Shown here: positions 18,291 through 27,157 of the stretch, piece after piece
How the letters are laid out: every line of letters starts with the position of its first letter
Numbering within the stretch: the first letter of the stretch is position 1
Source: Rhodospirillum rubrum ATCC 11170
Lineage (GTDB): Bacteria; Pseudomonadota; Alphaproteobacteria; Rhodospirillales; Rhodospirillaceae
Assembly (NCBI RefSeq): GCF_000013085.1
Contig: NC_007643.1
Span: 4,288,826 to 4,352,825, forward strand
Direction of reading: 5' to 3'
Length of the DNA stretch: 64,000 nucleotides
The notes under the pieces: model-generated
What the model was told of the DNA's origin: nothing
The model's database searches: none
Seen by the model: the letters and a program-made list of their open reading frames with translations, nothing else
Position numbers and translations under genes: made by a program

Positions 18291-20309
18291 ATGCTCCCAG
18301 ACTCGCCGCAGCCAGACCCGCCCCTGACGGTGCAGGACCTTCTTGATAGCCTTGATGATGACCTGATGGTGGTCGATGGGGCGGGACGGGTGATCTCGAC
18401 CGGGCGGCGCGGCGCCGCCCGCCTGGGGTTGACCGATAAGGCGCAGGCGCTGGGCTGCGATCCCTTCGCCCTGTTGCCCCCCGATGTGGCGACGGGGCGG
18501 CGCTCCGCCCTGGCCCGGGTGGTCGCGTGCTGTGTGGCCGAAACCCTCGAAGATCGCCACGATGGTCACTGGTGGTCGGTGCGGATGATCCCTTTGATCG
18601 AAAGGGCGGCGGCCGGCCGGCCGGAAAGCCGGGCCGAGGACCGTCTGGCGCGGGCGGTGATCTTGCGGATTCGCGATGTCACCGGCACCCGCGCCCTGGC
18701 CCTGGCCCTGGGCGATAGCGAGGAGCGCTTTCGCGGCACCTTTGATGCCGCCGGCCATGGCATGGCCCTGATCGATACGGAGGGCCATTTCCGCATGGTC
18801 AACCCGATGCTGCGCGCCCTGCTGGGGATCGACGCCGCCCATCCCGGCGATCTGGCCGCCGTGGTTTTCCCCGGCGATATCAAGATCGCCATTGATATGA
18901 TCCGCCGCCTCGCCGCCGAGATCGAACCGTCGCTGACCGTGCGGTTGCGCTTTGTCGGCGCCGATGGGGCGACGGTCTGGGGGCTGGTCAGCGCCACCTT
19001 GCAGCGCCCCCGGGTGGGCGAGCGCGCCTATGTGGTCATGCATCTGCGCGACATCACCCAGGAGCAACTGGCCGAGGGCCGCCTGCGCGCCGCCAAGGAA
19101 GAGGCCGATCGCGCCAGCCGGGCGAAAACCCGCTTCCTGGCCGCCGCCAGCCACGATCTGCGCCAGCCGTTGCAGGCGCTCAATATGTTCATCTCGGTGC
19201 TGGCCGGGCGTGAAAACGATCCGTGGCGCGCCGCCATCATCGGCAAGATCGAAAAGACCGCCGACGCCTTGACGGCGCTGCTTGATACCCTGCTCGATAT
19301 TTCCAAGCTCGATGCCGGGCTGATGCGCTGCGAGCCGCGCGACGTGATGATCGGCGGGCTGCTTGCCCGCTTGAGCGAGGAATTCCAGCCGCTGGCGGTG
19401 TCACGGGGGCTGGCGTTGCGCGCCGTCGCCTCCAGCGCCGCCGTCCATGCCGATCCGGCCCTGGTGGAAATCGTCCTGCGCAATTTTCTGGGCAACGCCC
19501 TGCGCTATACCCCGAGCGGGCGGGTGCTGGTCGGGGCGCGGCGGCGCGGCGACGGCGTCGAGATCCAGGTGCTTGATACGGGGCCGGGGATCGCGCCCGA
19601 ACAGCACGGGTTGATCTTCGAGGATTTTCACCAAGTCGAGAACCCGGCCCGCGAAAAGGGCGAGGGGCTGGGCCTGGGACTGGCGATCGTCAAACGGGTG
19701 GCCCTGCTGCTGGGGGCCCGCGTCGGGGTGCGGTCGCTGCCCGGGCGCGGGTCGTGTTTCACCATCCGCCTGCCCGGGCCGCAAGGCAGGGCGATCGAGC
19801 GCCCCGAGGACGGGCTGCTCGGCGTTTCGGCCCAGGCGGCGCGCGGGCTGACCGTGCTGCTGATCGATGACGATCCGGCGGTGCTTGATGGCCTGACCCT
19901 GGTTCTTGAGGCTTGGGATTGCGAGGTGCTGGCCTTCGCCGATCTCGACGGCCTGCGCGAGGGCCTGGGTTCGGGGGGATTTCTCGCAGCCCCGGATGTG
20001 ATCCTCAGCGATTTCCGCCTGGGCAAGGGGGAGAACGGCGTCGAGGCGGTTCGTCTGGTGCGCGATCACTTCGCCCAGGCGGTGCCGGCCCTGCTGCTGA
20101 CGGGCGATACCGCTCCCCAGCGCTTGCGCGAAGCCGACGCCAGCGGCCTGCCACTGCTGCATAAGCCGGTCAAGCCCGAGGTTCTGCGCGGCGCCCTGGC
20201 CGATGTCATCGCCGGCGGCCTGACCCTGGATGATGGCCTGCCCGGCGGCGAGGGCGCCGATCCCCGGGCCGTCGGTCCGCCGGGAGGGGGGGCGGGCGGC
20301 GGGCCGTGA
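18291..20309 (+). CDS. Hybrid sensor histidine kinase with PAS domains and receiver
   Basis: This 672-residue soluble kinase has a first PAS-like region (about 12-130), a second PAS domain (about 145-260, including MALIDTEGHFRMVNPML), a HisKA box SHDLRQPLQALN with His288, and a HATPase with LDTGPGIAPEQHG and EGLGLGLAIVKRV. A C-terminal receiver begins LLIDDDPAV (near 523) and has phospho-acceptor Asp574 in LSDFRLGKGENG. No transmembrane segment is visible, so it senses a cytoplasmic signal. The DLRQPLQALN variant and C-terminal REC are typical of a family often acting with LuxR or PAS regulators. The ATG at 18291 has GGAG nearby; an upstream ATG at 18195 is possible but unsupported. The last 30 residues are Gly/Pro rich. 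Its cognate regulator is not in the window. Confidence 0.93.
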   Translation: MLPDSPQPDPPLTVQDLLDSLDDDLMVVDGAGRVISTGRRGAARLGLTDKAQALGCDPFALLPPDVATGRRSALARVVACCVAETLEDRHDGHWWSVRMIPLIERAAAGRPESRAEDRLARAVILRIRDVTGTRALALALGDSEERFRGTFDAAGHGMALIDTEGHFRMVNPMLRALLGIDAAHPGDLAAVVFPGDIKIAIDMIRRLAAEIEPSLTVRLRFVGADGATVWGLVSATLQRPRVGERAYVVMHLRDITQEQLAEGRLRAAKEEADRASRAKTRFLAAASHDLRQPLQALNMFISVLAGRENDPWRAAIIGKIEKTADALTALLDTLLDISKLDAGLMRCEPRDVMIGGLLARLSEEFQPLAVSRGLALRAVASSAAVHADPALVEIVLRNFLGNALRYTPSGRVLVGARRRGDGVEIQVLDTGPGIAPEQHGLIFEDFHQVENPAREKGEGLGLGLAIVKRVALLLGARVGVRSLPGRGSCFTIRLPGPQGRAIERPEDGLLGVSAQAARGLTVLLIDDDPAVLDGLTLVLEAWDCEVLAFADLDGLREGLGSGGFLAAPDVILSDFRLGKGENGVEAVRLVRDHFAQAVPALLLTGDTAPQRLREADASGLPLLHKPVKPEVLRGALADVIAGGLTLDDGLPGGEGADPRAVGPPGGGAGGGP

Positions 20310-20467
20310 GCGGCCCCCTCTTTGTTTGATTTCCGCAAAACGCCGCCCTCAAGACCATGGCTTGAACCGCCGCGCACGCATACAAACATATCTCAGCCGA
20401 CGAGACGGGGTGGACCGGGGACCGGGGGTCGACCGGCGAAGACCCGGGGGACACAGGGAGGACCGGG

Positions 20468-20644
20468 ATGTTGAGTAAACCGCTGCTGACGGTCCATGAG
20501 GCCGCCCAGCTTCTCAAGGTCAAGGAGGCGACGATCCGTCAATGGATCCGCGACCAGCAGATGCGCGCTATCAAATTCGGCCGGGAATGGCGGATCGCCG
20601 AAGCCGATCTTGAACGCTTCGTCAACGACCACGCCAATCGCTAG
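20468..20644 (+). CDS. Excisionase-like helix-turn-helix protein, 58 residues
   Basis: A short frame with AGGGAGGACCGG directly before the ATG. The protein is one MerR/Xis-type winged helix (HTH_17): LLTVHEAAQLLKVKEATIRQ, then WIRDQQMRAIKFGREWRI and a final DLERFVNDH helix. The match to the family is strong. Such stand-alone proteins are annotated as excisionases, but many are chromosomal regulators without any phage nearby; I see no integrase or attachment site here. It follows the hybrid kinase gene after 158 bases and faces the LysE gene tail to tail. Confidence 0.85.
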   Translation: MLSKPLLTVHEAAQLLKVKEATIRQWIRDQQMRAIKFGREWRIAEADLERFVNDHANR

Positions 20645-20665
20645 GGCGGTTCCGGTCCTTGCGGA

Positions 20666-21307
20666 TCAAGCGAGCATCGGAACGATCGACAGCACCAGCA
20701 AGCCGGCCATGGTTCCGTTGAACAGGGCGCGGCGGCGGGCGCTGACGCCCAGCCATTGGCCGATGGCCACGCCAAAGCCCGCTCAGGCCGCCGAACTCGC
20801 CAGACCGACGGCGATGAAAACGACGACGATCACCAGGATCTGGGCCAGCCGCTGATCGCCGGCGTCGAGGGAACTCGGCGAGGTGAAGGTCGCCAGGGCG
20901 CTGATGACGATCACCCAGCCCTTGGGATTGGCCCATTGAAAGGCGGCGGCCTGCAAAAAGCCCAGGGGCCGGGCCCTGGCTTTCGCCTTCTTCCCCTCGC
21001 CGGCCGCGTCGGTCGCGGGCGCCGTCGTCGGCAAGGTGGCGATGCGCCAAGCCAGATACAGCAAATAACAGCCGCCGATGAGGGCGATCAGGCGCTGCAG
21101 GCCGGGGATGGCGGTGAAGGCCGCCCCCAGGCCCAGGCCGACGGCGACGAACATCAACGGAAAGCCCAGGGCGACGCCCAGCAAATGGGGAAAGGTGCGG
21201 CGGAAGCCGAAGGCCGCCCCCGAGGTGGTCAGCATCACGTTGTTGGGACCGGGGGTGAAGAACATGGTCACGGCGAAGAGAACCAAAGGCAAAAGAGACT
21301 CGGACAT
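20666..21307 (-). pseudogene. LysE/RhtB amino-acid exporter with in-frame TGA
   Basis: The frame from the ATG at 21305-21307 (GGAGAG upstream) encodes a LysE-family exporter: FTPGPNNVMLTTSGA at residues 18-32, several membrane segments, then QWANPKGWVIVISALATF. A TGA at 20785-20783 ends it after 174 residues (LASSAA then stop). The same frame continues past it with AGFGVAIGQWLGVSARRR and LFNGTMAGLLVLSIVPMLA, the normal LysE C-terminus, to TGA at 20668-20666 (213 residues in all). The family has Trp at the stop position, so one base change (TGG to TGA) explains it. The product would lack the final membrane helix. The divergent MocR gene is its probable regulator. Confidence 0.85.
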
Positions 21308-21511
21308 CGGATTCTCTCCACAACCTGTCATAGGACACTTTGGCGAAAGTCGGCGAGGTGATCCGCCGTTGACCGCTCTTTTTCCCGGAAATTCCGTCTT
21401 TTCTGGGGAGAATGCGGCGATCCGCCTTGTAGGACGCTTTAAAGGGGTCTATCAGTCAAGGGGTCTTGTGAACTAGGTCACTTTTGGTCTCTGCGATGGA
21501 AGGTTTCTCCG

Positions 21512-22900
21512 GTGCGCGATCCTTCTCCCTGGACGCCGCGTTTCGCGGCCCCGCCCGGTACCCTGTGCGAGCGGTTGGCCCGCGCCATCGCCGAGGATAT
21601 CGACTCGGGGCGTTTGCGGCGGGGGGCCCGCCTTCCCGCCCATCGTCGTCTGGCCATCGCGCTGGCGACCAGCGTCGTCACCGTCGGTCGGGCCTATGAT
21701 CTGCTGGAGCGGCGCGGGCTGGTGCGCGGCGAGCATGGGCGCGGAACCTTCGTGATCGGCGTCGCCACCACGCCCCTGGCCTCGCGGCTGATGGACAAGG
21801 TGATCCGGCCCGAAGGCGTGGCCGATCTCAGTTTGAACCTGCCGCCGACGATGATCCCGCCCGAGGCCTTCGCCGAAGCCGTAGCCGCCCTGGCCCGCGA
21901 CGGCCGCCTGCCCGATCCCTCGCGCTATCCCCCCTGCGCCGGCTGGCCCGATTTGCGGGCCGCCGCCGGCGCCTGGATCGCCGCCCACCGCCCCAGCGCC
22001 CCGGCCGAAGGTGTCCTGTTGGTCAATGGCGCCCAACAGGGCATCGTCGTGTCCCTGGCCCTGGCCGCCGAGCCCGGACGGCCGGTGATCACCGAGGCGG
22101 TGACCTATCCCGGAGCCCTGGCCGCCGCCGCGCTGCTTGGCCGGCCGGTGGTCGGCGTGGCCCTGGATGGCGAGGGGATGCTGCCCGAAGCCCTGGAGGG
22201 CGCCCTGACGCGCCATCCCGGGGCGCTGATCTATCTGGTGCCGGTGCTGCAAAACCCGACGGGGGCGACGATGGGCTTGGGGCGCCGGCTGGCGCTGTTG
22301 GACGTCGCCCGAAGGCATGGGGTCGAGGTGGTCGAAGACGACGCCTATGCCCTGCTCGACGAGGCGGCGCCCGAAACCCTTTACAGCCTTGATCCCGAGC
22401 GAGTGTGGTACGTCAATAGTTTCACCAAGCCGCTCGGCTCGATGCTGCGCATGGGGGTGGTGGTGCCGCCCAGCGGCCGCGAGGCCGCCGCCATCCGGGC
22501 GATCCAGGGAACAACCTGGACGGCGGCGCCTTTGGCCGCCGCTGTCCTTGGCCAATGGCTGGGCGACGGCACCGCCGAGCGCGTGGTGCGCGGCCTGCGC
22601 GCCGAGGCCGCCTCGCGCATCGCCATCGCCCGGGCGATCTTCCCCGGGCTTTGCCCGCAGGGCTATCGCGGGCTGCATCTGTGGCTGCCGCTTGACGAGC
22701 CCCGGGCCGAACGGCTGGCCCGCCGGGCCGCCGCCGCGGGGATCATCGTCACCCCGCCGCTGGCCCCGGTGGTCGATTCCGATCTGGCGATGGGGGTGCG
22801 GATCTGCCTGGGCAGCCTGCCGCGCGAGTCTCTCGCCCGAACCTTGCTGGTTTTGCGCGGATTGGTCGAAGACGAGGGGGAATGCGCCGCCGTCGTCTGA
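21512..22900 (+). CDS. MocR-type GntR/aminotransferase transcription regulator
   Basis: This 462-residue protein combines an N-terminal GntR winged helix (about 12-85: LCERLARAIAEDIDSGRLRRG, LPAHRRLA, VGRAYDLLERRGLV) with a fold-type I aminotransferase domain. The PLP lysine is Lys306 in NSFTKPLGSMLRMG, and VEDDAYALL carries the PLP-ring Asp. It therefore senses an amino acid or PLP and is not primarily an enzyme. The GTG at 21512 follows GGAAGG. It is divergent from the LysE exporter gene with about 200 bases between, a common regulator-exporter pair. The spacer contains GTCTTGTGAACTAGGTCAC near 21463-21481, a weak dyad that could be an operator. Confidence 0.92.
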   Translation: MRDPSPWTPRFAAPPGTLCERLARAIAEDIDSGRLRRGARLPAHRRLAIALATSVVTVGRAYDLLERRGLVRGEHGRGTFVIGVATTPLASRLMDKVIRPEGVADLSLNLPPTMIPPEAFAEAVAALARDGRLPDPSRYPPCAGWPDLRAAAGAWIAAHRPSAPAEGVLLVNGAQQGIVVSLALAAEPGRPVITEAVTYPGALAAAALLGRPVVGVALDGEGMLPEALEGALTRHPGALIYLVPVLQNPTGATMGLGRRLALLDVARRHGVEVVEDDAYALLDEAAPETLYSLDPERVWYVNSFTKPLGSMLRMGVVVPPSGREAAAIRAIQGTTWTAAPLAAAVLGQWLGDGTAERVVRGLRAEAASRIAIARAIFPGLCPQGYRGLHLWLPLDEPRAERLARRAAAAGIIVTPPLAPVVDSDLAMGVRICLGSLPRESLARTLLVLRGLVEDEGECAAVV

Positions 22901-23036
22901 TCCCGCCCCTTTTCCCGCCCCTTTCCGGCCCTTGCCATCGGCGCCGTGATCGGGCATCACCCCCGCCCCGGCCGGCCGGCCCCGCAAGCCAGGGGCTTCG
23001 GCGACCGGATGGGAAACGGGACGGGGGGGACGGGTC

Positions 23037-24329
23037 ATGTTCGTAGGCATGGATTTCGGGACGACCAACAGTGCCGTCGGCGTGGTCGAGGACGCCGGCC
23101 CGGCCCGGATCGTGCCGATGACCTCGGCGCGCGGCCAGGAGAGCGCGACGCTGCGCTCGATGCTGGCCTTCGATCAGGCGGTCAAGGACGACCAGCGCCG
23201 GCCGCTGGCCCGCATCGGCCAGGACGCCATCGACGCCTATCTCGACGGGGACGGCGAAACCCGGCTGTTGCAATCGTTCAAAAGCTATCTGACCAGCCGC
23301 ACCTTCACCAACGCCTCGATCTTCAACACCTCCTTCGCCCTGGAAGACCTAATCGCCCTGGTGGTCCGCCGCTTGAGCGCGACCGCCATGGCCGGGCGGG
23401 ACGCGCCCCCCCTCCGCGTCGTCGCCGGACGGCCGGTGCGTTTCGTCGCCGAGGATGGCCGGGGCGAGGACGCCTTCGCCCTTGGCCGGCTTGCCGACGC
23501 CTTCGCCCGCGCCGGCCTTGGCGAGGTCAGCTTTGAATACGAGCCGATCGCCGCCGCCTATTACTACGAGCGCCAGTTGACCCGCGATGAAACCGTGCTG
23601 GTGGCCGATTTCGGCGGTGGCACCAGCGATTTCTGTCTGGTGCGGCTGGGGCCGGGGCGGGCCAAGCTCAACCGCCCGGAAAGCGCCATCCTCGGCACCG
23701 CCGGCGTCGGCAATGCCGGCGACGCCCTGGATCGCCGCATCGTCGAGCAGGCCATCGCGCCGTTCTTCGGCCGGGGCGGCAGCTATCGCAGCGACGCCAA
23801 GATCCTGCCGATCCCGTCGTGGATCTATGGCCGTTTCGCCCGCTGGCACCACATCGGTTTCTTGGGCACGCCCTCGACGCTGCGCATGCTGCGCGAGATC
23901 GAGCGCACCGCCGATCACCCTGAAACCATCGACCGGCTGGTCACGCTGATCGAGCATAACCTGGGCTATCACCTATATCGGGCGGTCGAGGCGGTGAAGA
24001 TCGCGCTTTCGGGCGCCGAGGAGACCCGCTTCGTCTTCCGCCATCCGCCCCTGCTGCTGGAACAAACGATCACCCGGCGGGCCTTCGAGGGCTGGATCGC
24101 CCCCGAACTGGCCGAGATCGCCGCTTGCGTCGATGGCCTGCTGGCGACCACCGCCACCCCGGCCGGCGCCGTCGACCGGGTGTTCATGACCGGGGGCACC
24201 TCGCTGGTGCCGGCGGTGCGGGCGATCTTCGCCGAGCGTTTTGGCGCCGCGAAGTTGATCACCGGTGGCGAATTCGTTTCGGTCGCCACCGGGCTCGCCT
24301 ATCGCGCCCAGGCCCTGGGCGCCCCCTAG
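23037..24329 (+). CDS. Hsp70-like ATPase, YegD type
   Basis: This 430-residue protein has an actin/Hsp70 ATPase fold with MDFGTTNSAVG at residues 5-15 (phosphate 1), VADFGGGTSDF near 189-199 (phosphate 2) and MTGGTSLVPAVR near 383 (adenosine). There is no C-terminal substrate-binding domain and no EEVD-like tail, so it belongs with E. coli YegD rather than DnaK. The role of YegD is not settled; a chaperone-like function is assumed. A G-rich ribosome site (ACGGGGGGGACGGG) precedes the ATG. It appears monocistronic. Confidence 0.93.
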   Translation: MFVGMDFGTTNSAVGVVEDAGPARIVPMTSARGQESATLRSMLAFDQAVKDDQRRPLARIGQDAIDAYLDGDGETRLLQSFKSYLTSRTFTNASIFNTSFALEDLIALVVRRLSATAMAGRDAPPLRVVAGRPVRFVAEDGRGEDAFALGRLADAFARAGLGEVSFEYEPIAAAYYYERQLTRDETVLVADFGGGTSDFCLVRLGPGRAKLNRPESAILGTAGVGNAGDALDRRIVEQAIAPFFGRGGSYRSDAKILPIPSWIYGRFARWHHIGFLGTPSTLRMLREIERTADHPETIDRLVTLIEHNLGYHLYRAVEAVKIALSGAEETRFVFRHPPLLLEQTITRRAFEGWIAPELAEIAACVDGLLATTATPAGAVDRVFMTGGTSLVPAVRAIFAERFGAAKLITGGEFVSVATGLAYRAQALGAP

Positions 24330-24464
24330 GATCGGGATCGGGCGTTTTTTGCGCAATTTCGCGTGACAGCGGCGGGAAGCCATGCGATCCCCCCGCCCGG
24401 GGAAACGTCGTCATCGGCCCGAAGGCAAGGGGACCCCGGGCATTGTGGAGCCAAAGTTCCGATC

Positions 24465-25037
24465 ATGTTGACCGAAATCACCGCCGAAGCCTTTGGGGTC
24501 GAGGTGGATATCGTCTATGCCACCGATCGCAATTTCACCGGCAAGCCGGTTTATGCGCGGGGCGCTTGTTACCTCAATCCCGAAGCCGCCGATCTGTTGG
24601 CGCGCGCCGTTGATCTGGCCGACCGCCTGGGCTATCGCCTGCGCATCCTTGACGCCTTCCGCCCGGCCGAGGCGCAATGGGTGCTGTGGCGCAGCGTGCC
24701 CGACGCCACCTTCATCGCCGATCCCAATCGCGGATCGCCCCATAGCATGGGGGCCGCCGTCGATCTGACCCTAGTCGACAAGGCGAGCGGCGCCGTGCTC
24801 GACATGGGAACCGGCTTTGATGACATGCGGCCGCTGTCGTTCCACGGCGAGACCGGGATTTCCCTTGAAGCCCAGCGCAACCGCATCGTTCTGCTGGGCC
24901 TGATGACGGCGGCGGGCTGGGATTACTACCGCAATGAATGGTGGCACTATCAGCTTTTCAACGCCCGCGCCCGCTATCCGGTGCTCAGCGACAACGCCGC
25001 CGGAACCCGGATGATGGGCGACGGGGGCGGCCGGTGA
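24465..25037 (+). CDS. D-alanyl-D-alanine dipeptidase, VanX/DdpX family
   Basis: This 190-residue zinc peptidase shows the family motif [15 protein letters not shown] (zinc His and Asp, near residues 93-107) and NEWWHYQLF with the catalytic Glu and third zinc ligand His near 165. An Arg in [11 protein letters not shown] near 64 is the conserved substrate contact. It would cleave D-Ala-D-Ala released in peptidoglycan turnover. No clear signal peptide is visible, so it is likely cytoplasmic like DdpX. There are no vancomycin-resistance partners nearby. The stop overlaps the GTG of tsaB by four bases. Confidence 0.92.
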   Translation: MLTEITAEAFGVEVDIVYATDRNFTGKPVYARGACYLNPEAADLLARAVDLADRLGYRLRILDAFRPAEAQWVLWRSVPDATFIADPNRGSPHSMGAAVDLTLVDKASGAVLDMGTGFDDMRPLSFHGETGISLEAQRNRIVLLGLMTAAGWDYYRNEWWHYQLFNARARYPVLSDNAAGTRMMGDGGGR

Positions 25038-25732
25038 GCCTGTCGGCCGCCAAGCCCGACGGCGGGCCGCCGACGGTTCTGGCCATCGACACCGCCCTGG
25101 CCGCCTGTTCGGTGGCGGTGGTGGCGGCGGACCGCCCGGCGGTGTCGCGCCACCAGCCGATGGCGCGTGGTCAGGCCGAGGTTTTGATGCCGATGATCGC
25201 CGAGGTGATGGCGGCGGCCGGTCTGGGCTATGGCGATCTGGATCTGATCGCCGTGACCAGCGGTCCGGGGTCGTTCACCGGCCTGCGGGTCGGGCTGGCG
25301 ACGGCGCGCGGACTGGCCCTGGCCTGCGGTCGTCCGGCGGCGGGGATCGCTGTGCCGATGGTTCTGGCCGATGCCGCCCTCGCCCAGGCGCCCGACCGTC
25401 CGGCCCTGGTGCTGCTCGACAACCGGCGGGGCGAGGTTCATGGCCAAAGCTTTCACGGGCGCGATGACCGGGGCTTGCCGCTGGCCGCCGGCCCGCTGCT
25501 GACCCTTGATCTCGACGCGGCGCGGGCCTTGCTTGGCGAAGGGCCGACGACCCTGGCCGGCGATGGCGCCGCCCTGCTGGGCTGCGCGGTCGCCCCCGGG
25601 TTGATCTTCGCCGATCCGCTGCGGCTGGCCGATCTGGCGGCGCGCGGCCTGGGCGAGCGTCCGCCACGGCCGCTTTACCTGCGCCCCCCCGATGCCATCG
25701 CCCCGCGCGATGGCGGCCGGCTGCGGCCATGA
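25034..25732 (+). CDS. tsaB: tRNA threonylcarbamoyladenosine biosynthesis protein TsaB
   Basis: TsaB is the TsaD partner in making t6A37 of ANN-decoding tRNAs. The GTG at 25034 overlaps the previous stop (GTGA), giving 232 residues. [16 protein letters not shown] near residues 15-30 and the signature [22 protein letters not shown] near 75-95 identify it as an ASKHA-fold TsaB. It overlaps rimI by ATGA, the common tsaB-rimI pair. Confidence 0.94.
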   Translation: MSLSAAKPDGGPPTVLAIDTALAACSVAVVAADRPAVSRHQPMARGQAEVLMPMIAEVMAAAGLGYGDLDLIAVTSGPGSFTGLRVGLATARGLALACGRPAAGIAVPMVLADAALAQAPDRPALVLLDNRRGEVHGQSFHGRDDRGLPLAAGPLLTLDLDAARALLGEGPTTLAGDGAALLGCAVAPGLIFADPLRLADLAARGLGERPPRPLYLRPPDAIAPRDGGRLRP

Positions 25733-26238
25733 GCGCCGATCGCCCGCCGCCGGGCGTGATCGCCCGTGCCACGCCGCCCGCCATGATCGCCCTGGCGCCG
25801 GTTCATGGGGGAGTGCTGGCTACTCTCCATGCGGCGGCCTTCACCCCGCGCGACGAGCGGCCGTGGACGGCGGAGGAATTCGTCGCTCTGCTGGGCCTGC
25901 CCGGGGTGTTTGGCTTTCTGGCGGTCGATCACGACGCCCCCCAGGGCTTCGTCATCCTGCGCGCCGTGGCCGATGAGGCCGAGGTGCTGACCCTGGCCGT
26001 TCCGCCACCCCATGCCGGGTGCGGCGTGGGACGGCGGCTGATGGGCGCCGCCCTGGCCGTCGTCGAGGCCCGGGGGGGGATCCGGGTCCATCTCGAGGTC
26101 GCCGAAGACAACCCCAGCGCGCGGGCGCTTTATGCACGCTTGGGTTTTACGCCAAAGGGGCGTCGGCGCGGGTATTATCGGCGCGGCGGGCGCCTGGTCG
26201 ATGCCATAGTCCTTGGTCTGGAAGTGCAAGGGGCGTAA
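25729..26238 (+). CDS. rimI: Ribosomal protein S18 alanine N-acetyltransferase RimI-like
   Basis: This 169-residue GNAT protein has the acetyl-CoA loop [16 protein letters not shown] (Q/RxxGxG/A type, near residues 86-101) and the C-terminal [18 protein letters not shown] motif with the usual Asn and Tyr. Placement directly after tsaB with a four-base overlap favours RimI, although GNAT substrates cannot be read from sequence. Its stop is followed at once by a bidirectional terminator shared with the convergent tusA-like gene. Confidence 0.88.
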   Translation: MSADRPPPGVIARATPPAMIALAPVHGGVLATLHAAAFTPRDERPWTAEEFVALLGLPGVFGFLAVDHDAPQGFVILRAVADEAEVLTLAVPPPHAGCGVGRRLMGAALAVVEARGGIRVHLEVAEDNPSARALYARLGFTPKGRRRGYYRRGGRLVDAIVLGLEVQGA

Positions 26239-26272
26239 AAGGCCGAAAACACCTCGGTTTTTCAGGCCTTTT
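26237..26272. terminator. Bidirectional terminator between rimI and the tusA-like gene
   Basis: AAAAGGCC at 26237-26244 pairs with GGCCTTTT at 26265-26272, with a further GAAAAC/GGTTTTTC pairing inside. A-runs and T-runs on both sides suit both strands. The left arm overlaps the end of rimI and the right half contains the stop of the minus-strand gene. Confidence 0.8.
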
Positions 26273-26519
26273 GTATGACCAATCGATGAACACCGAATTC
26301 CCCTTCTCCGCTTTCGCGTTCGAGGGATAATACGTGATGACCCAGCGCGCGAGCCGATCGCGGCACGTTCTTTAGCGGTTCTGTCCCCTTCAGGCGTACC
26401 GCCACCAGATCGCCGGAATGAGCGCGCTCGATAAGCAGTTTCGTCCTGACGAAGGTCATTGGACAGACTTCGCCCGTAATGTCGATTTCATGGGTTTTTG
26501 GCGCGGCGGGACGGTCCAT
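26262..26519 (-). CDS. TusA/SirA-family sulfurtransferase-like protein
   Basis: This 85-residue protein shows the TusA fold signature EIDITGEVCPMTFVRTKLLI with the active cysteine at about residue 19, followed by LVAVRLKGTEPLKNVPRSA and a beta-strand ending in LVIQKA. TusA proteins relay persulfide sulfur for tRNA thiolation or cofactor synthesis. The usual second-position Pro of the CPxP motif is changed (CPMT). The ATG at 26517-26519 has AAGAGAGAG upstream. It is divergent from mucR, and the 94-base spacer holds a strong dyad. Confidence 0.88.
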   Translation of the reverse strand: MDRPAAPKTHEIDITGEVCPMTFVRTKLLIERAHSGDLVAVRLKGTEPLKNVPRSARALGHHVLSLERESGEGEFGVHRLVIQKA

Positions 26520-26562
26520 TGCACTCTCTCTTGGAATAACCTGTTTGATGCTTTCTTTTTCG

Positions 26563-26581
26563 GATCGTTTTGTGTACGATC
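26563..26581. promoter_or_regulatory. Dyad between tusA-like and mucR genes
   Basis: GATCGT-N7-ACGATC is a perfect six-base inverted repeat 33 bases before the mucR ATG and 44 bases before the divergent ATG. It is a candidate operator for one or both promoters. Confidence 0.5.
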
Positions 26582-26613
26582 TCACCTGCCCCAAAATAAA
26601 GAAAGGCTGGTCA

Positions 26614-27036
26614 ATGTCGTCCTCTCTGACCGAGAAAGAACTTGTCGAGCTGACGTCCACCATCGTTGCGGCTCATGTCGCGAACAATTCCGTTCCCGTG
26701 TCCGAGCTGCCCGACCTGATCGCCAACGTCTACAAGTCGCTGACCGATCTTGGGAACAAGCCCGTCGAGGTTGAGGAAAAGCCCCAGCCCGCGGTGCCTG
26801 TCAAGAAGTCGGTCACCCCTGATTACATCATTTGTCTGGAAGATGGAAAGAAGCTCAAGATGCTGAAGCGCCATCTCAAGACCGCTTACGACATGACCCC
26901 CGAGGACTATCGCGAAAAATGGGGTTTGGCCGCTGATTACCCCATGGTCGCGCCGAATTACGCCGATCATCGCAGCTCTTTGGCCAAGAAAATCGGCCTT
27001 GGAACCCGCTCTCGCCGGTCGAATGCCGCCGAATAA
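26614..27036 (+). CDS. mucR: MucR/Ros-family transcription regulator
   Basis: This 140-residue regulator has an N-terminal helical oligomerisation region (about 1-45), a Pro-rich linker and the C-terminal Ros/MucR domain: ITPDYIICLEDGKKLKMLKRHL-like sequence (split here as DYIICLEDGKKL and KMLKRHLKTAYDM), then TPEDYREKWGLAADYPMVAP. The family binds AT-rich DNA and controls motility, envelope and symbiosis genes in alphaproteobacteria. Only one Cys is present in the finger, as in several MucR proteins. The ATG at 26614 follows AAAGGCTGG. A terminator follows at 27065. Confidence 0.93.
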   Translation: MSSSLTEKELVELTSTIVAAHVANNSVPVSELPDLIANVYKSLTDLGNKPVEVEEKPQPAVPVKKSVTPDYIICLEDGKKLKMLKRHLKTAYDMTPEDYREKWGLAADYPMVAPNYADHRSSLAKKIGLGTRSRRSNAAE

Positions 27037-27064
27037 CGGGTCTTAATTCACCTATCGTTTCCGC

Positions 27065-27097
27065 AAGGCGTCGTGGTGCCATGCCGCGACGCCTTTT
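27065..27097 (+). terminator. Intrinsic terminator after mucR
   Basis: AAGGCGTCG at 27065-27073 pairs with CGACGCCTT at 27087-27095, followed by TT. It lies 29 bases after the mucR stop and isolates it from fur. Confidence 0.75.
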
Positions 27098-27157
27098 CAA
27101 CACGACCGGCCCAAACTAGTATGAGGCCCGTTGCCGGAAGCGAGGAATGGGTCGTCC

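Noticed and set aside
20468..20644. A prophage or integrative element marked by the excisionase-like gene
   Set aside because: No integrase, phage structural gene, tRNA target or direct repeats are present around it.
20783..20785. The LysE TGA as a selenocysteine codon
   Set aside because: The family residue is Trp, not Cys, no SECIS-like hairpin is apparent just downstream, and LysE proteins are not selenoproteins.
24465..25037. A vancomycin-resistance gene (vanX)
   Set aside because: There is no vanH or vanA partner, and the gene overlaps tsaB; a peptidoglycan-recycling dipeptidase is the simpler reading in a Gram-negative.
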